Shown here: piece by piece, positions 18,241 through 29,544 of the stretch
Position numbering within the stretch: position 1 is the first letter of the stretch
How the letters are laid out: every line of letters begins with the position of its first letter
From: Candidatus Endonucleibacter bathymodioli
GTDB lineage: Bacteria > Pseudomonadota > Gammaproteobacteria > Pseudomonadales > Endozoicomonadaceae
NCBI GenBank assembly: GCA_030674915.1
Contig: JASXSV010000013.1
Location: 35,299-99,298, forward strand
Reading direction: 5' to 3'
DNA length: 64,000 nt
The notes under the pieces: model-generated
What the model was told of the DNA's origin: nothing
Database searches by the model: none
The model's input: only the letters and a program-made list of their open reading frames with translations
Program-made: the position numbers and the translations under genes

Positions 18241-20682
18241 CTAGCCCTGCCCCTGAATATCAAGATTCCTCAGAGTATTTACGGGCCGAGTCCATGGATG
18301 AAGGAATCTGGCGGCATCGCTCATTTTTGCGGACTTAATAGTAGATATAGCATCTGTACTACTACTGAATTGCCCCTGCAAAAGCACATACCAATCTTTG
18401 TGGTTACGTTTAAAATGAACAGTTACCGCATTAGATAGCTCGGGAAAACGCTTCTGCATCTTCTTGATAGCTTCTGGTTTGTTAGCCGCATACCACTGGA
18501 TTGTATAACCTCTCTCAACAGTAGATATAATCTTTTGTAAAGGAGTAGCCTTTTTTACAATTCTTCTGCCGCTTTCCCCTCTATCTTTGGCAGCCGTAAT
18601 CATTTCCTGCAAAACTTTAACAGGCCTAACCCATGGATAAAGTCGAGCAGTTAATCTGGAGTATGGAGGAAGCTCAAGAGCCGCTTGTGCCGCCTGTCTA
18701 CTAATGAACGTACCACCAACCAGCAGATACCAGTCCTCATTGTTTTTCCTATAATGAATGATCCTCGCATTTTGTAATGCCGGATACCTAAGTTGAATTC
18801 GCTCAATAGACGCTTTTTTGCTCGCAGAAATCCACTGGATAGTATAACTATCCATGGGTGCATTAAGTATTATTTCATTAGAAGTCTGGCCGTATTCTAG
18901 ACTAAGCTCTTCTGGTCTAACTGCTGAAGAATAAGGATTACTTCTTCTGTTTCTAGGTGCTGACTCAGGAGCCTCACGATAAGAATCTGGGTTATAACCG
19001 TAGTCGGAATATGTTGATTGCGGCATATTGTAATCAGTCTGTTGCCGAGCCGACCCTTGCCTAAAATCCTGGTTGTGATTATTTGAGTAATCAGGTCTTT
19101 GACTCGATTTCGATCTCGATCTCGGTTTCGGCTTCGGTTTCGGTTTCGGTGGTAGCATTGATTGATTACCGATCGACGCCATTGCATACCTTAGATCGTT
19201 ATTATATGTCGAAGTCTGCGTATAGACAGGATCCGTTGCCTGGCGCTGCTGGCTATAAACCGTTTCTGGTGACAGGTTGTCATAATACCGCTTCTTAGAT
19301 GACTGCTTGTATCCTTCTCTATAAGAATCCTGAAAAGGACTCAATGCGCGACTGTCGTCTTGTTGCCGCGACTGGTTACCGATAGCGTGGCCTTCCTGAT
19401 AAGTGTACCTGTCAGCACCTTGGAAATTGCCAACAGGAGTTTCCATGTATGAGTAATCATCAGAATAACCACGCGCAGACGATTTCTGTCGACTAACATT
19501 AGACTGGGTCTGGTTATCATATCTTAGTCTAAGTGAGCGCCTGTAGTCTTGTTGGCTTGATTGATTACCAATAGTGCGGCCTTCCTGATAAGTGTACCTA
19601 TAATCAGGAGTGGTCGGACTATTTGCACCTTGAAAATTGCTAACAGGGGCTCCTGCGTATGAATAGCCATCAGAATAATCAAGCATAGATGCCTGCTGCT
19701 GACTAACGTTCGGCTGAAGCTGGTTGCCATAGTTGTGATATTGCTGAGTACTACCATTACTAGAATACTGCCTGTTAATCAGCCCTGGCTGGTTAACGTG
19801 TGAGTTGTAGTCACTGCCTAATATGTCATTATACCTATTTTCTGCTCCTTGACGGCTTATTGGTATCTGCTGGCTCGGAATAAATGACTGCCGATCAGAA
19901 GTCATTGTCTTATACTCGTTATTAGAATAACTACCAGATGTGTTTCCGCGCGCCGCTATTGAAGTTTCAGAAGATGCAACACTTTCATGATTATTCTGTT
20001 CCGGTCTTATTAGGTCTAAGTTCTGAATACTAGACACTGATCTAGTCCACGGGCGAAATCTACTCGCAAGAGCTGCCCTGTCACCCACCCGTAGTGCTGC
20101 CATAGCAGCAATACGGCTAGGATAAGGACCGTCAAGTAATATAAACCATTGTTTACCCGCTCTTTGGTACTGGGCTATAGTACTATCCCGAAATACAAGG
20201 TACTGAGCCTTTAGTCGCTCCAAGGGTTTCCGGCTGTGTTCAGCCTGCCATTGAAGCACATAACTGCCTGGCGGAGCGTTTAGCAACTCCAGCAATATAG
20301 CACTATCCGCAACGGCAGGATTGAACACTGGCTGCTCATACAAAACCTGATGTCTTCCGATAGATTCGTAGAAATCCTCTTCAGCCACAGGTGAATAACC
20401 GTAAGACTCCGCTACAACATTGTTACGGCTCGCTTGCTCACCGTAATCAACTGAGTTACTATATCCTACTACTGCCTTAGAATGACAAAGCCTCTCGTTT
20501 CGATTGAAACTGTCAGAACGACAGTCCCAACTAGAGCTAAACGACAAAGGTTCGGGAGGCAAAAACAAAGCCTCGACCGTACTTACAGCGGATCCTGCAG
20601 CTAAGGTAGTAGCAACACAAAGCCTTAGCTGCTTATCTTTAAAAGTTGCTCGACCGGACATAGGTCTAATCCTTTTGACCAA
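18241..20682 (-). CDS. Large protein with three SPOR-like repeats
   Basis: SPOR domains bind peptidoglycan stripped of peptides, often at the division septum. This 813-residue protein has three copies: about 137–224, 610–690 and 722–810. Each has the pattern YxxQWxA…ERLK…F…W(Y/F)xLLxGxFxSxxxA followed by PW.RPV. The middle (about 225–600) is low-complexity, rich in Gln, Asn, Ser, Tyr and Arg, with a KPKPKPKPRSRSKS tract near 515. A hydrophobic stretch at about 20–40 could be a signal or anchor. It is a DamX-like or RlpA-like cell-wall protein by domain, but the layout is unusual. No operon partner. Confidence 0.8.
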   Translation of the reverse strand: MVKRIRPMSGRATFKDKQLRLCVATTLAAGSAVSTVEALFLPPEPLSFSSSWDCRSDSFNRNERLCHSKAVVGYSNSVDYGEQASRNNVVAESYGYSPVAEEDFYESIGRHQVLYEQPVFNPAVADSAILLELLNAPPGSYVLQWQAEHSRKPLERLKAQYLVFRDSTIAQYQRAGKQWFILLDGPYPSRIAAMAALRVGDRAALASRFRPWTRSVSSIQNLDLIRPEQNNHESVASSETSIAARGNTSGSYSNNEYKTMTSDRQSFIPSQQIPISRQGAENRYNDILGSDYNSHVNQPGLINRQYSSNGSTQQYHNYGNQLQPNVSQQQASMLDYSDGYSYAGAPVSNFQGANSPTTPDYRYTYQEGRTIGNQSSQQDYRRSLRLRYDNQTQSNVSRQKSSARGYSDDYSYMETPVGNFQGADRYTYQEGHAIGNQSRQQDDSRALSPFQDSYREGYKQSSKKRYYDNLSPETVYSQQRQATDPVYTQTSTYNNDLRYAMASIGNQSMLPPKPKPKPKPRSRSKSSQRPDYSNNHNQDFRQGSARQQTDYNMPQSTYSDYGYNPDSYREAPESAPRNRRSNPYSSAVRPEELSLEYGQTSNEIILNAPMDSYTIQWISASKKASIERIQLRYPALQNARIIHYRKNNEDWYLLVGGTFISRQAAQAALELPPYSRLTARLYPWVRPVKVLQEMITAAKDRGESGRRIVKKATPLQKIISTVERGYTIQWYAANKPEAIKKMQKRFPELSNAVTVHFKRNHKDWYVLLQGQFSSSTDAISTIKSAKMSDAARFLHPWTRPVNTLRNLDIQGQG

Positions 20683-21260
20683 GAGTTAAAACATTACTTC
20701 AGTGATTATTAAATTACAGAATCTATATTCTTAAAATACCAATACTTGCACTTAGCAGTCAAGAATTTTTAGTTTAAAAAACCCCAGAGACTTCCTCCAA
20801 TATTTACTACTCATTGAAAATACTAATAATAATTTTTATCCATCTTATAAATGGAAATCGCTTCTCCATATTTTTTTACTTTTTACAGCCGGCCTCAAAA
20901 ATAATCACAGCCTCCCCAAAGTTAGCTATCACTCCAAAGAGCCACGTTAACTTTAAAACCCAGGTTCACACAACAACCTATCCCCTTGGAATTAATTTAA
21001 AAGTCAGCTGCTCATAGACTGTAGTTTTTACATAACAACCCACGTCACTATATGAAGAACTCTTACAAACAGTCGACTTTGTCTGAACTATACCAGATTC
21101 CCTCCCTCAGCCAGACCGTATTCTCCGCGAATAGGATTAGTAATTATATGCACTATCCCAATAAAGAAATCGCCCTGGAACTGAAACGCTGCAATTTTGG
21201 AACTTATAACGCAAAGGTCTCTTGGCGTGCTAGTTATTGCGGGAATTAGAACTTAACGAC
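20683..21260. other. 578-bp region without a recognisable gene
   Basis: Sits between two minus-strand genes. Two plus-strand ORFs of about 65 codons have AT-driven composition and no recognisable features, and I do not call them. No repeat copy was seen. Confidence 0.5.
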
Positions 21261-22094
21261 TTAGTCGGAGTATATATACACAACATCTGTAGCATCGACA
21301 AAACGTATATTGAGCCATACTCCAAACTCAAACTTTGGAGTATTCTTATATGGAGTCATAGAATCTAGATGATAACCCACCTCCTTCGTAAAGCTAATCG
21401 TATCTGTATATATTAGAACTTCACAAGCTTTTTTAGGCAAAATAACACCTAGTAGTCTCTCAAACCTTTTATCATTTTCTAGAAGTTTATGAAACTTTTT
21501 TTCAAATTCAAATGAATTGTAACCAATGTTTTTAGCTTCCGCTATGAGATGAGGTGGCAATATAGGAACGCCATTAAATTCAGTCGCAGACTTCATGAAA
21601 TATCTTATATCTTTGCTTTCATCGACTACCGGTACGAAAGCAACTGTATTCTCCTTAGTCCTACCACCAAACTTACCTATAGCCTCTTTAAGTAATTTAT
21701 ATTCACCATCTTGGTCGTATAGATATAATCTTTTGTAGCCATACATAGTCTCAGATTGAGCATTCCCACCCTTGCCAAGTTCAACAATAACTTTAAGAAT
21801 CTCCCCACCAACACTCTCATAAAGACTCTTAACTATCTCACCCCTGGCATCACCAACAAAGCGGCTCTCATCTATATCACTAGCACGTCTAGGAAAATCC
21901 ATACATCCATTGTCTTCCCATAATCCTTTAACAGCTACATTTGCACTTTCATCAATGGTAGATCGGTCATTAAAAGTAACGCAATGGCATACCATCTTTG
22001 GCTTATTTTCCCATCCACACACAACACCTTTTTTAAACTCTTTTAAAATTTTATCTTTTTCTTCGCCTTCAACAACCATTTTCTCATTTATCAT
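21261..22094 (-). CDS. Unknown protein, 277 residues
   Basis: I do not recognise a family. The protein is soluble, with many Lys and Glu residues, no signal peptide and no clear membrane segment. Visible pieces are MVCHCVTFNDRSTIDESANV, a GDARGEIVKSLYE helix and VILPKKACEVLIYTDTISFTKEVGYHL. The start codon lies inside a heptamer tandem repeat, so the exact start is uncertain; MVVEGEEKDK four codons later is an alternative. The surroundings (AT-rich, no conserved neighbours) suggest an accessory gene. Confidence 0.65.
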   Translation of the reverse strand: MINEKMVVEGEEKDKILKEFKKGVVCGWENKPKMVCHCVTFNDRSTIDESANVAVKGLWEDNGCMDFPRRASDIDESRFVGDARGEIVKSLYESVGGEILKVIVELGKGGNAQSETMYGYKRLYLYDQDGEYKLLKEAIGKFGGRTKENTVAFVPVVDESKDIRYFMKSATEFNGVPILPPHLIAEAKNIGYNSFEFEKKFHKLLENDKRFERLLGVILPKKACEVLIYTDTISFTKEVGYHLDSMTPYKNTPKFEFGVWLNIRFVDATDVVYIYSD

Positions 22095-22108
22095 TTATCA
22101 TTTATCAT
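22084..22108. repeat. Heptamer tandem repeat at a start codon
   Basis: Three complete TCATTTA units plus a partial one; on the minus strand this reads ATGATAA repeated. Each unit carries an ATG and shifts the frame by one. The annotated ATG of the 277-residue gene (22092–22094) is within it. Confidence 0.85.
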
Positions 22109-22840
22109 GATATCATCTTCCCATAAATATCAGATTCAAAAGTTTACGCATCCATAGCTACGGTATATCTGTATCGGTATCATCGCAGCATTTAAAAATA
22201 CAGCATCCATTTCTGGAACTCCTCCCTCTCACTAGCACTTCTAAACTAACCTTTCTAATTAGAGAGTTACTACCCCAAATATTTCACTGCATTCCTTTGT
22301 TTCATTTACTTCAACCTTGTTTTATAGCTTAACAGCATAAGACTCAGCTCTCTGCGCAGGAGACGCACCCTTTCCGTTGCTTATGAAATCATATTTTATC
22401 CTGGAGAATACGTCCGCAAGGTTTGATTCTATAAAATGAAATAGACCACACCAGCACCAACATCAAAATTAGCTACATCCTCCCACACAAAAATCATGGA
22501 TAGACACATTGGCTACATATCCACTCCTGCAACTCTGTAATATCTGCAAATAGACAACACTCATATTTGCATATTGCCTATACGCTGTTCAAAAAACTCC
22601 TTAAAATTAGTTGACCGAATGATTTGCTTCTTGTAGCATTCCGCAATAAGATTCTTACTCTTGGATTTTTACTGCTTATGATAAGTACTAAGATCAACCA
22701 CAGCGCTAGAAGATGCAGGCGTGCATACTTACCTCTGTTTATTCCCTCGTCTTCAATAATTCTGAGAAGAGTGGGAATTAGGTAACCCTGATAGTTAGCT
22801 TGTAGAATTACTTATTGCGTCACTTTATCATAAACGTTCA
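22109..22840. other. 732-bp AT-rich region without a recognisable gene
   Basis: Lies between the divergent unknown gene and the Thr-rich protein gene. No ORF, RNA gene or family repeat could be supported. Promoters of both genes presumably lie here. Confidence 0.5.
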
Positions 22841-22864
22841 ATTTTATAATTTTATAATTTTACA
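22841..22864. repeat. Octamer tandem repeat upstream of the Thr-rich protein gene
   Basis: About three units of ATTTTATA, ending 18 bp before the ATG at 22882. It is in promoter/leader position, where a change in copy number would alter spacing. Confidence 0.75.
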
Positions 22865-22881
22865 ACAGGATATAGTATAAA

Positions 22882-25407
22882 ATGTTCATATTACACAAAA
22901 TGCGCTTATTCAGGGAATGCCTATTAGCTCCTCTGCTACTACTTGCTTTATATGCCATCTCAGCCACCACTAACTCTTACGGCTACGGCCAGAGAGATGA
23001 GTCGTTACAACAAACAAAAAAAGATACAACAACATCTCTAGATCATAATCCGGTCGCAGCAGAAACAACCAACGAGAATGAGATACCAACAACAGACTCA
23101 GATACGGCAGACACAACAAAAGTCGACACTGAAACGCCAACAGTAGCCACAAAAACCACTCCTCTCATGAAAGCTGATACATACGTACCCATACCAAAAA
23201 CCAACACCAACAATGCTAACACTGAGCCTAATGACTGCTTCTTTATGACAGTCAGATCCATCCTAAAAGGAGCAACAGCATCAAATCCTATCCCCCCCCA
23301 GAACAGCAGCAACACAAATCATATCGTGCTTAAGGATGGCGTCTCTATAAAAGAAAGCGACCCCTTAAATAATACAGAAACAACAAGAGCAACAGATGAT
23401 AAAGAACAAAATAATATAGCACCCTCAGTACCCTCACCCTCTACAACAATAGAACCGATAGGAGCACCAGACGATAATGCAGTACGCACAGCAGTAACAA
23501 TAGCAACAGCACAAGCATTAGCACGAGTCCACAACATAGATCTGGAATCAGATGAAACAACAACAGAAACAATAGAACCGATAGAACCACCAGACGATAA
23601 TGCAGTACACACAGCAGTAACAATAGCAATAGCACAAGCATTAGCACTAGCCCACAACATAGATTTGGAATCAGATAAAACAACAACAGAAACTGCAGGT
23701 AACAATAACTTACCAACAACAGACGAAACAATGTTTCCTACCAGCAGCTCTAACACCTTGATATCCACTCCAAAGCCTACTACCCCTCAGAACAGCACCA
23801 ATACGAATCATATGGCGCTTATGGATGGCATCTCTATGAAAGAAACAGCAAGAGCATTTGAAGCAGCAAAAGGATCAGCCCACAAGATAAAGCTGGGAAT
23901 GGATCAAGAAACAACAGAAACTGCACGTAACAATACCTTACCCACAACAGATGAAACAAGGTTTTCTACCAGCAGTTCTGAGACATTGACATCCACCCCA
24001 AAGCCTACTACCCCTCAGAATAGCACCAATACGAATCATATGGCGCTTATGGATGGCGTTTCTATAAAAAAAAGCGAGCCCGTAAACAACACAGACACAA
24101 GAACAACAAAAAAGAAAGAACAAGGTAATATAATACCATCAGTAGGCTCGACCACAATAGAAGCATCAGACAATCATGTAGTACGCAAAACAAGAACCCC
24201 AGGAATAGCAGCACTGGAAAGAAGAGCAATAAGCGAAGGAAGAGCAGATGACTATATCGAGCCTGCAATAGATCAAGCAACAGCAGAAATGGCAGTAACA
24301 GCCGTAACAGCCGTAACAGCCGTAACAGCAGAAATGGTAGGTAACAATAACGCTTCCACAACAGAAGCAACAATGGTTTCTGATAATTGTGCCGACATCC
24401 ATCAACACTCATCAAAAAACAACACCACCCAAAGCCACACCGATAAGAATAATAATATCTCGATTACAGACCGTTTCCTTACGGGACTAATTGCCACCTT
24501 ATATGACGATTTAGGTATTCCAGACGCCTATCACTTGACCAAATCGCAATCTAGGTTATCCTTAAAAACAGCACCAGATTATTTTATTTCTGCTGACGCT
24601 CAACCTCAACTTGCCGCCATCTTATATAATGCTAAAGAAGCCTTTTCTCCTGACAACTATAAACCTCAACTGCTTTATGGACTAACTATTACCTTTTTCA
24701 ACTCATACACTGCACATGCAAACGAAAGCGGTAAAGCAATAAACTCAACAGAGCGCAGTCGCATAATGCTTGGAGTAGCATCAATACTACTTATGAGAGC
24801 TAAAATGACAGAGTCAGATGACAAGATGTCTAGAGATCATATACTCCCAGAACCTATGATAAATAACCTTTTAGTAAAAACACATAAATGGAGAAAATAT
24901 CCAAAATCGGCTCAAGACTATCTGTCATCACTCTATAACAATATTATATTATGTGACTCTACACCTTATAAGATAAATAGTGACACTAAAGTTTTATCAT
25001 CGATTAACCATGACATGACTTTCATGAATATCACATGGAACACAAAATGCTATCACTATATGTTCAAATCTGAAGCATGGGAATATGTAAGCATCGAAGA
25101 CATCCACAGCATTCCAGATGACGATAACCAAGACGAGAAAGATAAAGAAGATAAAGAAGATGAGGACGATAAACAATATGAGGAGCATGAGGAGTATGAG
25201 GTAAATGAGGAAAATGAGGAAAATGAGGAAAATGAGGAAAACCTCACATCCACTCCCACCTATATTGACGCCACTAATCCAGCTGACGCCACTGCCCAAG
25301 AAACCACAAATAGACCTACCAACTATCTTTTCTCAAGACGTACCGCGGCAATAATGGCGCTAGTCTTCACACCCATAATTTTATGTATATTAATAGCGCA
25401 TTCCTAG
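22882..25407 (+). CDS. Thr-rich repeat protein with signal peptide and C-terminal membrane anchor
   Basis: 841 residues, no recognised family. A signal peptide is visible (about 8–30, LLAPLLLLALYAISA). A Thr/Asn/Glu-rich stalk follows, with internal duplications: two ~40-residue units (PDDNAV.TAVTIA…HNIDLESD) near 195–270 and two units containing STPKPTTPQNSTNTNHMAL near 295–390, then a VTAVTAVTAVTA run. A globular part (about 525–720) comes next, then an acidic KEDKEDEDDKQYEEHEE-type tail with an NEE tandem, and a C-terminal hydrophobic segment (about 818–838). The layout fits a surface or secreted host-interaction protein, which is inference. AGGA lies 11 nt before the ATG. Confidence 0.75.
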   Translation: MFILHKMRLFRECLLAPLLLLALYAISATTNSYGYGQRDESLQQTKKDTTTSLDHNPVAAETTNENEIPTTDSDTADTTKVDTETPTVATKTTPLMKADTYVPIPKTNTNNANTEPNDCFFMTVRSILKGATASNPIPPQNSSNTNHIVLKDGVSIKESDPLNNTETTRATDDKEQNNIAPSVPSPSTTIEPIGAPDDNAVRTAVTIATAQALARVHNIDLESDETTTETIEPIEPPDDNAVHTAVTIAIAQALALAHNIDLESDKTTTETAGNNNLPTTDETMFPTSSSNTLISTPKPTTPQNSTNTNHMALMDGISMKETARAFEAAKGSAHKIKLGMDQETTETARNNTLPTTDETRFSTSSSETLTSTPKPTTPQNSTNTNHMALMDGVSIKKSEPVNNTDTRTTKKKEQGNIIPSVGSTTIEASDNHVVRKTRTPGIAALERRAISEGRADDYIEPAIDQATAEMAVTAVTAVTAVTAEMVGNNNASTTEATMVSDNCADIHQHSSKNNTTQSHTDKNNNISITDRFLTGLIATLYDDLGIPDAYHLTKSQSRLSLKTAPDYFISADAQPQLAAILYNAKEAFSPDNYKPQLLYGLTITFFNSYTAHANESGKAINSTERSRIMLGVASILLMRAKMTESDDKMSRDHILPEPMINNLLVKTHKWRKYPKSAQDYLSSLYNNIILCDSTPYKINSDTKVLSSINHDMTFMNITWNTKCYHYMFKSEAWEYVSIEDIHSIPDDDNQDEKDKEDKEDEDDKQYEEHEEYEVNEENEENEENEENLTSTPTYIDATNPADATAQETTNRPTNYLFSRRTAAIMALVFTPIILCILIAHS

Positions 25408-25477
25408 CATCTGATACCATCGCATAAGCAACCGATGCAATGGTGTTATTCATCAAAAAATGCAATTAGGGAAAAAA

Positions 25478-25560
25478 TCGACGAAGTCCTCCAATTACAG
25501 TGGGTAGCTGAAGTGTGTGAGAACAGTCAATATCCTCACACATCCAGAGTAACTGGCATG
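25478..25560. repeat. Partial intergenic inverted-repeat element (right part)
   Basis: GTGGGTAGCTGAAGTGTGTG, AGAACAGTCAATATCCTCAC and ACATCCAGAGTAACTGGCAT match the right half of the family. The outer left end is absent. Confidence 0.6.
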
Positions 25561-25617
25561 CAGGACTCACGGCACTCTGCACCCTGTCCTAGCATCAAAA
25601 TTGCGGTTTTTATTATT

Positions 25618-25680
25618 AATAATACTCGTTACCATTAAAGGCCTGAGTCGGCGAGAAACAAGTGATGCCTCATGCTCTGA
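25618..25680. repeat. Partial intergenic inverted-repeat element (left part)
   Basis: ATACTCGTTACCATTAAAGG followed by GAGTCGGCGAGAAACAAG and GATGCCTCATG match the left half of the family. The right end is missing. The two partial copies at 25.5 and 25.6 kb are in swapped order, suggesting rearrangement of older copies. Confidence 0.6.
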
Positions 25681-25935
25681 TTGAATTAGCCAGACCCTTC
25701 AATAAGCGACAACACCAGTCCATTATTAGAGTGCTATTATGGGACAGAAATTCAGTTGCAAATTAATGCGTAAGGTTTTCTTAAGCACAACAATCACTAC
25801 TGAATATTACAAAATTCACCTAGTGATCACTCTTATTTAAACACATCCTACCTAAGCTCTAAAAACTTCGTTCCCTGATGGAATAAACCAAAACTTAGGG
25901 AAAGGAGACCCTAAGAACAATCACCGTAATGCCGC

Positions 25936-25967
25936 TCATAAAAAAGCCTGCATATATGCAGGCTTTT
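25936..25967 (-). terminator. Rho-independent terminator of groESL
   Basis: A near-perfect stem AAAAGCCTGCAT / ATGCAGGCTTTT, which on the minus strand runs into TTTTTT. It is 57 bp after the groEL stop. Confidence 0.9.
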
Positions 25968-26023
25968 AGTGCAATATTAACTACTAAACAACAAGTAGCC
26001 TCTTAGGATAGACTGATGTTACT

Positions 26024-27706
<1,683 letters not shown>

Positions 27707-27731
27707 TTATAATCGAATTTTAAACCTGAAA

Positions 27732-28025
27732 TCAGGCCTCCAAAACAGCATATATGTCACTCTCAGACAGAATGATCAATTCCTCACCATCATTTGTTAT
27801 AGTGTTAGAATCTGCGTACTTCCCAAAAATTACCTTGTCTCCAGCCTTCACTCCTACACGACGTCTCTCACCGTTATCCAAGTACTCACCATCACCCACA
27901 GCAACAACGACACCTTGATTCGGCTTTTCAGACGCAGATCCGGGCAAAAAGATACCACCTACAGTAGTGGTTTCTTCTTCTCCACGACGAACAATCACGC
28001 GATCACGCAACGGACGAATTTTCAT
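27732..28025 (-). CDS. groS: Co-chaperonin GroES (10 kDa)
   Basis: Heptameric lid of the GroEL chamber. The 97 residues include [14 protein letters not shown] at the start, the mobile loop ([14 protein letters not shown]) that contacts GroEL, and [12 protein letters not shown]. First gene of groESL. I looked for a sigma-32-type promoter in the ~200 bp upstream and found no convincing match. Confidence 0.98.
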   Translation of the reverse strand: MKIRPLRDRVIVRRGEEETTTVGGIFLPGSASEKPNQGVVVAVGDGEYLDNGERRRVGVKAGDKVIFGKYADSNTITNDGEELIILSESDIYAVLEA

Positions 28026-28433
28026 CTATTATATCTCCAACTGTTTTATTAGATATACTGAACGACCAGCACATATTTAAATTAATAACCCGCATAAGTC
28101 TGCCCTTAGCAACACGTCTGCTTAATACCCAAAGCAAACATATGCACTTCCCTTCAAAACCAATAAACCTACGGTAGCTATGCTATCTTTTGTTTTACTT
28201 ACCAAAATGACGCTGTTTTCGGCTTACATCGATAGTCAGAACCAACCTCAGACTAGAATACAGTCTCTGAGAAGACAGAACAATCGAAGCACGATCAGAT
28301 GTTCATCTTTATATGGCTTCTTTCACTTGATTTCAAGAGCAACCAAGTTTTTTTTCATTTTTTATACCTGTATCTAGTGTAAGCTTCGGCAAACTTCTCC
28401 ATTCAAGGCACAATACTCTTTGACATTGGAGCT

Positions 28434-28500
28434 ATATCTATTGCCATTAAAGGCGTAATGCTGTTGACTACTCTCACCTTCAAGGGTAACTAGCAGATAT
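28434..28500. repeat. Intergenic inverted-repeat element, short hairpin form
   Basis: TATATCTATTGCCATTAAAGG and the arm CGTAATGCTGTTGACTACTC are followed by ACCTTCAAGGGTAACTAGCAG. About 67 bp with the ends facing each other; it can fold as a single hairpin. Confidence 0.75.
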
Positions 28501-28642
28501 CTACAGTTGTTCAGTAGACCAGCAGGCGGCTAAAGTACACCTACAGAATTACTGAAATGGTTGATAATAATAATGCTTTTATTCGAAACACCATGCCCTC
28601 CGTACTTAAAAAGGAAAGCACCACTGCTTTTTAAAACAAATA

Positions 28643-28756
28643 TATACCAGTTACCATTGAATGCGCGAGTAAACTACCAACGATCCAAGCCCAGCAAGCC
28701 TACGAGCAGTACGTGACTGAGGTGAGTATCTCGCTCCTTACAAGAGAAATTGGCAT
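28643..28756. repeat. Intergenic inverted-repeat element, long form
   Basis: Starts TATACCAGTTACCATTGAAT; the interior has AAGCCTACGAGCAGTACGTG and ACTGAGGTGAGTATCTCG. The right end is degenerate (CTCCTTACAAGAGAAATTGG). It lies 74 bp upstream of yajQ. Confidence 0.75.
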
Positions 28757-28829
28757 CCTTGGCACTTGCCAAACCGCGTACCTATCCGGATATAATGTAT
28801 AGTCCCCCGTTTACCTATAAAGAGTAATT

Positions 28830-29312
28830 ATGCCTTCATTTGATATCGTTTCTGACGTGGATATGCATGAGTTAACCAATGCAATAGATCAAGCCAATAG
28901 AGAGCTGGCTACTCGTTATGACTTTCGTAATGTAGACGCCAACTTTAGCAAAAGTAATACGGAGGTTCAGATGACAGCTGAGACTGATTTTCAACTAACT
29001 CAGATGTTGGAAATGCTGAAAACTAAAATGATCAAACGTAATATTGATATTAAATGTCTGGACGTAAAGGAGCTGTACCCTTCTGGAAAGCAAGTTAAGC
29101 AAGAAATCATTGTTCGCCAAGGTTTAGAGAAAGAGCAGGCTAAAAAAATCAGCAAAATGGTTAAAGATGCCAAGCTAAATGTACAGCCTGCTATCCAGGG
29201 TAATCAAGTACGAATAACAGGGAAAAAGCGAGATGACTTGCAAGCAGCTATCGCCCTACTCCGAAAAGCTGATTTAGACATGCCGTTGCAATACAGTAAT
29301 TTCAGAGATTAG
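28830..29312 (+). CDS. yajQ: YajQ family nucleotide-binding protein
   Basis: Small conserved protein of the YajQ (UPF0234) family. Members bind nucleotides, and some bind cyclic di-GMP and affect transcription and virulence. The 160 residues begin MPSFDIVSDVDMHELTNAID and include TRYDFRNVDANF and AIQGNQVRITGKKRDDLQ, all diagnostic. Full length. Stands alone, with repeat elements on both sides. Confidence 0.95.
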   Translation: MPSFDIVSDVDMHELTNAIDQANRELATRYDFRNVDANFSKSNTEVQMTAETDFQLTQMLEMLKTKMIKRNIDIKCLDVKELYPSGKQVKQEIIVRQGLEKEQAKKISKMVKDAKLNVQPAIQGNQVRITGKKRDDLQAAIALLRKADLDMPLQYSNFRD

Positions 29313-29323
29313 ACTTCATGATT

Positions 29324-29457
29324 TATACTCATTACCATTGGAGATATAAGCAAGCAGCAAGCAACAAGCAACAAGCGAGCAAAGCCTCATGAACCAATTA
29401 TAAAGTTAGTGATAGCAGTAAATTATACACCCCACATTTTCAAGGGAATTGGACATA
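29324..29457. repeat. Intergenic inverted-repeat element, long form, with internal CAAGCAA expansion
   Basis: Starts TATACTCATTACCATTGGAG, with CGAGCAAAGCCTCATGAACC in the middle and TTTTCAAGGGAATTGGACATA at the right. A short CAAGCAGCAAGCAACAAGC microrepeat lengthens the left half. Confidence 0.75.
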
Positions 29458-29544
29458 CAAGCCCTTATTTTCTTCTAGAAAGTCTATTGCACTTATTGCT
29501 TGCAATATACCGATGGTAATGGTGATGGGTGTACTCTCCCTTAC

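Noticed and set aside
20814..21249. Two short plus-strand ORFs between the SPOR gene and the unknown gene
   Set aside because: Composition matches random AT-rich DNA; no conserved motif or good start context.
23043..25299. Long hydrophobic minus-strand ORFs opposite the Thr-rich protein gene
   Set aside because: They are the antisense of Thr/Glu-rich repeats, which gives Leu/Val/Phe-rich frames. No start context or family likeness.
28026..28200. Heat-shock (sigma-32) promoter before groES
   Set aside because: A TTGAAG-like hexamer is present, but no matching -10 element could be found at proper spacing.
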